This document shows positions 60,971-64,000 of a stretch of 64,000 nt of DNA, piece after piece. The notes beneath the pieces were generated by a model. It made no database searches, had not been told where the DNA came from, and saw only the letters and a program-made list of their open reading frames with translations. How positions within the stretch are numbered: the stretch's first letter is position 1; every line of letters starts with the position of its first letter. Source of the DNA: CAZABC01 sp964483405 (GTDB lineage: Bacteria > Chloroflexota > Limnocylindria > Limnocylindrales > CSP1-4); NCBI GenBank assembly GCA_964483405.1, contig CAZABC010000012.1, positions 1 to 64,000 on the forward strand, in the 5' to 3' direction. Made by a program: the position numbers and the translations under genes.

Positions 60971-63210
60971 TACTCGGCCTCGAGGATGAACAGCCGGGCC
61001 CAGGCGTCGCCGCGGGCCACCGACCGCCACGGGTCGCCGCCGAGGAACAGCCCGGCGGTCATGAGATCGTCGCCGCCGCGGACGAGCGCGTTGTCGCGCT
61101 CGACGTCGTCGCCGGTCACGGGCCACGGGGTCACCTGGTACCGGGCGGCCGGGTCGAGCCCCCGGAGCGGCCGGCGCGACGGGCCGTGGAACGGCCGGTT
61201 CAGCGTCCGGTAGACGCCGACGACCGCCGCCCGGCGATCGGGCGCCACGACCATCCAGGCCGTCTCGTTGCCGTCGCCGTCGAACGGGCCGCGGAGCCGG
61301 ATGAACCGCCCGCGCTGGAACGTCTCGCGGTGGGCCCGGTAGAGGGCGATCTGGTCGACGACCTCGGCACGGTCGGCCTCGGACAGGGTCGTCGGGTCCA
61401 GCTCGTAGCCGAAGACGCCGAAGAAGGCGACGGCCGCCCGGGTCGACAGCGGGACGACCCGTCCGGTCTGGTGGTTGGGCACCGCCGAGACGTGGGCCGC
61501 CATCGAGCTCAGCGGGTAGGGGATCGACGTGCCCCACTGGATCGCGAGCCGCTCGATGGCATCGGTGTCGTCGCTCGTCCAGGCCTGCGGGGCCCACGCC
61601 AGCAGCCCCGGGTCGAAGCGGCCGCCGCCGCTCGCGCACGACTCGAACAGGACCCCGGGGAAGGCCCGGGCCAGCCGGTCGTACAGGTCGTAGGTGCCGG
61701 CGATGTAGCGGTGGAAGAACTCGCCCTGGCGCTCGGGGGGGAGCGACCGGCCGAACGGCTCGGTGATGTTGCGGTTCATGTCCCACTTGACGTACGAGAG
61801 CGGCGCCGAGCCGAGGACCGTCGACAGCTGCGCGAACAGGTGGTCGACCACCTCGGGTCGCCCCATGTCGAGGACGAGCTGGTGGCGGCTCTCGGTCCGC
61901 GGCCGGCCCGGGACGCCGATCGCCCAGTCCGGGTGGGCCCGGAAGAGGTCGCTGTCGGGGCTGACCATCTCGGGCTCGATCCAGATCCCGAACCCGAGCC
62001 CGAGCGCCCCCACCTTCGTCGCCAGGCCGGTGACGCCGTCGGGCAGCTTGCGGAGGTCCGGATGCCAGTCGCCGAGCGACGAGTCGTCGTTGTCGCGGTG
62101 GCCGAACCAGCCGTCGTCGAGGACGAACAGCTCGACCCCGAGGTCGCGGGCGGCGGTCGCGATCTCGACGATGCGGGCCTCATCGAAGTCGAAGTAGGTC
62201 GCCTCCCAGTTGTTCAGGACGATCGGCCTCGGCCGGTCGCGCCAGGTGCCGCGCACGAGCCGCTCGCGGAAGAGGCCGTGGAGCGCGTCGCTCAGGCCAC
62301 CCAGGCCCTCGGACGACCAGGCGACGACCGCCTCCGGCGTCGCGAAGGTCGCGCCCGGCTCGAGGGTCCAGGCGAAGCCCTCGGGAGCGATGCCGATCCG
62401 GGCCCGGGCCGTCCCGAACGGATCGACCTCGGCCTCGGCGACGAAGTTGCCCGAGTAGACGAGGCTGAGCCCGAGCGCCTCGCCGGCCCACTCGGTCGTC
62501 GCCGGGCGGAGCAGGGCGAGGAAGGGGTTGTGCTCGAGCCCCGATGCGCCACGCTGGCTGGCGACGCCCTGGCGCCCGGGGGCGAGCCGGCGGTCGACGA
62601 CGTGTCGTTCGCGGGCCCAGGCGCCGCTCAGCGTCAGGAGCCGCCAGTCCGCGTCCGGCAGGTCGAGGGCGGCGCTCATCGCGGTCCGGACGCGGACGGC
62701 GGCCGGGCCGTCGTTCCGGATGGCGAGGCTTCGCACGACGACCGGGCGGTCGCGGAAGATCGTGTAGCGGAGCGTGACCTCGACGCCGCTCGGGGCATCG
62801 GCCAGCCCGACGTCGACCGTGTCGGCCTCGGCCGCGTCCTCGACGTACGTCGCCGGCATCGGCCGCAGCCCGGTCGTCGGGACCGGCGCCGGCTTCCCCG
62901 CGACGATCTCGTGGCCGACGTAGGCGAGGCGCAGGACCGTCGCCCCGTCGGCGCCCTCGACGACGAGGGCCGGCATCCGGAAGTCGCCCGAGCCCGGCGT
63001 CGGGCACTCGAACGGGACCGGCTCGCCGACCCGGTCGCCGAAGCCGCTGAACGGCCGCCGGCCGAGGTGGGCGTACGAGCGGCCGGCCGCGAGGGCGGGG
63101 CCCAGGTACAGGTGGCCGAGCGAGCCGTCGTCGAGGACGCGGACGATGTAGCTCAGCGCATCGTTGCGGAGGTGGAGCTCGCGGGTCGGCTCGACCCACT
63201 CGATCGGCAT
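60970..63210 (-). CDS. GH36-family alpha-galactosidase
   Basis: A 746-residue retaining glycosidase. N-terminal beta-supersandwich (about 1-320), then the TIM barrel with NNWEATYFDFDE, LFVLDDGWFGHRDND, GIWIEPEMVSPDSDL, nucleophile D477 in YVKWDMNR, ESCASGGGRFD and the acid/base D547 in QAWTSDDTDA. These match family GH36 bacterial alpha-galactosidases of RafA/AgaA type. No signal peptide, so it is probably cytoplasmic. No sugar transporter is in view; genes upstream of 63210 are on the same strand but unrelated. Confidence 0.93.
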   Translation of the reverse strand: MPIEWVEPTRELHLRNDALSYIVRVLDDGSLGHLYLGPALAAGRSYAHLGRRPFSGFGDRVGEPVPFECPTPGSGDFRMPALVVEGADGATVLRLAYVGHEIVAGKPAPVPTTGLRPMPATYVEDAAEADTVDVGLADAPSGVEVTLRYTIFRDRPVVVRSLAIRNDGPAAVRVRTAMSAALDLPDADWRLLTLSGAWARERHVVDRRLAPGRQGVASQRGASGLEHNPFLALLRPATTEWAGEALGLSLVYSGNFVAEAEVDPFGTARARIGIAPEGFAWTLEPGATFATPEAVVAWSSEGLGGLSDALHGLFRERLVRGTWRDRPRPIVLNNWEATYFDFDEARIVEIATAARDLGVELFVLDDGWFGHRDNDDSSLGDWHPDLRKLPDGVTGLATKVGALGLGFGIWIEPEMVSPDSDLFRAHPDWAIGVPGRPRTESRHQLVLDMGRPEVVDHLFAQLSTVLGSAPLSYVKWDMNRNITEPFGRSLPPERQGEFFHRYIAGTYDLYDRLARAFPGVLFESCASGGGRFDPGLLAWAPQAWTSDDTDAIERLAIQWGTSIPYPLSSMAAHVSAVPNHQTGRVVPLSTRAAVAFFGVFGYELDPTTLSEADRAEVVDQIALYRAHRETFQRGRFIRLRGPFDGDGNETAWMVVAPDRRAAVVGVYRTLNRPFHGPSRRPLRGLDPAARYQVTPWPVTGDDVERDNALVRGGDDLMTAGLFLGGDPWRSVARGDAWARLFILEAE

Positions 63211-63289
63211 CGTGCTCTCCGGCTCGGCGGTCGCGGGCGGCCATGGCTGCTACGGGTCGCCGCGACCCGGACAGCGTACCGAAGCGGGG

Positions 63290-64000
63290 CTATCCCGAGG
63301 GGCTGGGCTCGGGCGCCGGCGACGGCGCCGGGGTCGGCTTCGGCGACGCCGTCGGCGCCGGGGTCGGGGTGGGGGTCGAGCCGCCGCCGCTGCCGCGGCC
63401 GACCAGGATGATCCCGTCGATCCGCTTGTAGTTCGAGTAGTACGTCTCCTGATGGATGATCGCGCCGGCCGCGTTGCGGACCGTCCGGGTCACCCAGACC
63501 TTCCGGCCGGCGACCGGGTACTCGATCTGCTTGCGGGCGCCCGCCGGCAGCGACGAGGTGTACTCGGTCCGCGTCGTGGCCGGGTTGATGTCGCGGACGA
63601 TCGGTGTGCTCAGCGAGACCTTGCGGCCGGTCGGGACGCTGTAGAGGTCGAACCGGACGTAGCCCTTCGAGCCGTTCCGCCAGCCGATGCCGCGGATGAG
63701 GATCGGGGCGTCGGTGTCGTTCCGGAAGGTCATCGACTGGACCGAGCCGGCGCCGCTCTTCCAGACGGTCGCATCGAGCCCGAGCGGATAGCGGTCGATG
63801 TAGTAGTAGTGGTTCTGGCGGGCGCCCATCTGGAGGCCGGCCCGGAGCGCCGCGTTGAACAGCGTCGTCGAGCAGGAGCACATCCCGCCGGCGAGGGCGC
63901 CCTGCGGCTCGGTCCGGCCGTTGATGATCGCGCCGCCGTCCTTGTAGCCCCGCTCGCGGGTGACCGGGCCGATCGCCTTCCACCAGTCGAACCACTCGCC
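63290..64000 (-). CDS. VanW-family protein, N-terminus beyond window
   Basis: Partial at the window edge; 236 residues are visible. The edge sequence reads FDWWKAIGPVTRERGY, then GGAIINGRTEPQGALAGGMCSCSTTLFNAALRAG, which is the VanW core (normally GGGVCQVSTTL). HYYYIDRYPLGLDATV and DINPATTRTEYTSSLPAG, a possible G5-like strand region, follow. The C-terminus is a PTPTPAPTASPKP-type low-complexity tail. VanW domains occur in exported or wall-associated proteins and do not by themselves imply vancomycin resistance. Confidence 0.85.
   Translation of the reverse strand, partial: GEWFDWWKAIGPVTRERGYKDGGAIINGRTEPQGALAGGMCSCSTTLFNAALRAGLQMGARQNHYYYIDRYPLGLDATVWKSGAGSVQSMTFRNDTDAPILIRGIGWRNGSKGYVRFDLYSVPTGRKVSLSTPIVRDINPATTRTEYTSSLPAGARKQIEYPVAGRKVWVTRTVRNAAGAIIHQETYYSNYKRIDGIILVGRGSGGGSTPTPTPAPTASPKPTPAPSPAPEPSPSG

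Noticed and set aside
63290..64000. Vancomycin resistance
   Set aside because: VanW domains are widespread in wall-associated proteins; no vanH, vanA or vanX ligase or hydrolase genes are present.

Overview
The window is a dense, GC-rich (by eye about 70 percent) stretch of bacterial chromosome with about 57 protein genes, one tmRNA, and almost no mobile or repetitive DNA. GTG starts are frequent and about twenty neighbouring gene pairs overlap by four bases (ATGA or GTGA). Gene content and order (rpmE-DUF1385-prfA-prmC-HAD-glyA-GT4-atp cluster, DUF2344 beside rplU-rpmA, Pro/Ser/Thr-rich protein tails, complete MreB/RodA/PBP2 wall machinery) suggest a Chloroflexota lineage, perhaps Limnocylindria-like. 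A deep actinobacterial relative is the main alternative. This placement is an inference from gene content, not a phylogeny.

Layout. 1-2750 (+): endonuclease IV and a GT39-like membrane glycosyltransferase, ending at a strong hairpin. 2881-24774 (-): a long co-directional block. It starts with a DUF2344 protein and rplU-rpmA-rpmE, passes through DUF1385, prfA, prmC, a HAD phosphatase, glyA and a polyprenyl-phosphate GlcNAc-1-P transferase, then the whole F1Fo ATP synthase (atpI-B-E-F-H-A-G-D-C), and runs straight into murA, mreB, a PHP phosphoesterase and a flippase-like protein. An XRE regulator closes the block. 24848-26952 (+): an AI-2E family permease and a J-domain protein. 26988-30026 (-): a three-gene ion-transport unit (CBS protein, ArsB/NhaD-type permease, CPA2 antiporter). 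30283-33859 (-): mreD-mrdA-rodA.

The 547-base divergent region 33860-34406 carries a near-perfect parS site next to parA-parB, followed by gyrB, a PaaI thioesterase, an AlkD-like protein, gyrA and prs (34407-43499, +). This is an origin-proximal type of arrangement, but dnaA, dnaN and recF are not in the window. 43496-45276 holds small membrane or hypothetical genes and a frame-broken secreted gene. 45277-56908 (+) holds secA, a DUF218 protein, an 8-Cys mini-protein, prfB with its programmed +1 frameshift, a GNAT protein, ftsE-ftsX, a CtpA protease, a phospholipase D/cardiolipin synthase, a tiny ORF with a perfect Shine-Dalgarno sequence, and smpB. 56913-60404 pairs a proline-racemase homologue with an unusual fused urease (ureA plus ureB-ureC). 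60534-60905 is the tmRNA. The window ends with a GH36 alpha-galactosidase and a truncated VanW-type protein.

Two functional themes recur. Translation termination and rescue is nearly complete here: prfA, prfB, prmC, smpB and tmRNA. Cell envelope synthesis is spread over several operons: murA, mreB, mreD, mrdA, rodA, ftsEX, the GlcNAc-1-P transferase and flippase-like proteins. The most unusual items are the UreB-UreC fusion lacking the flap cysteine and with no accessory genes nearby, the Ser/Cys-type racemase homologue, the Cys-rich ORF abutting the prfB frameshift, the mini-ORF unit before smpB, MurA with Asp in place of the fosfomycin-target Cys, and several apparently leaderless promoters.
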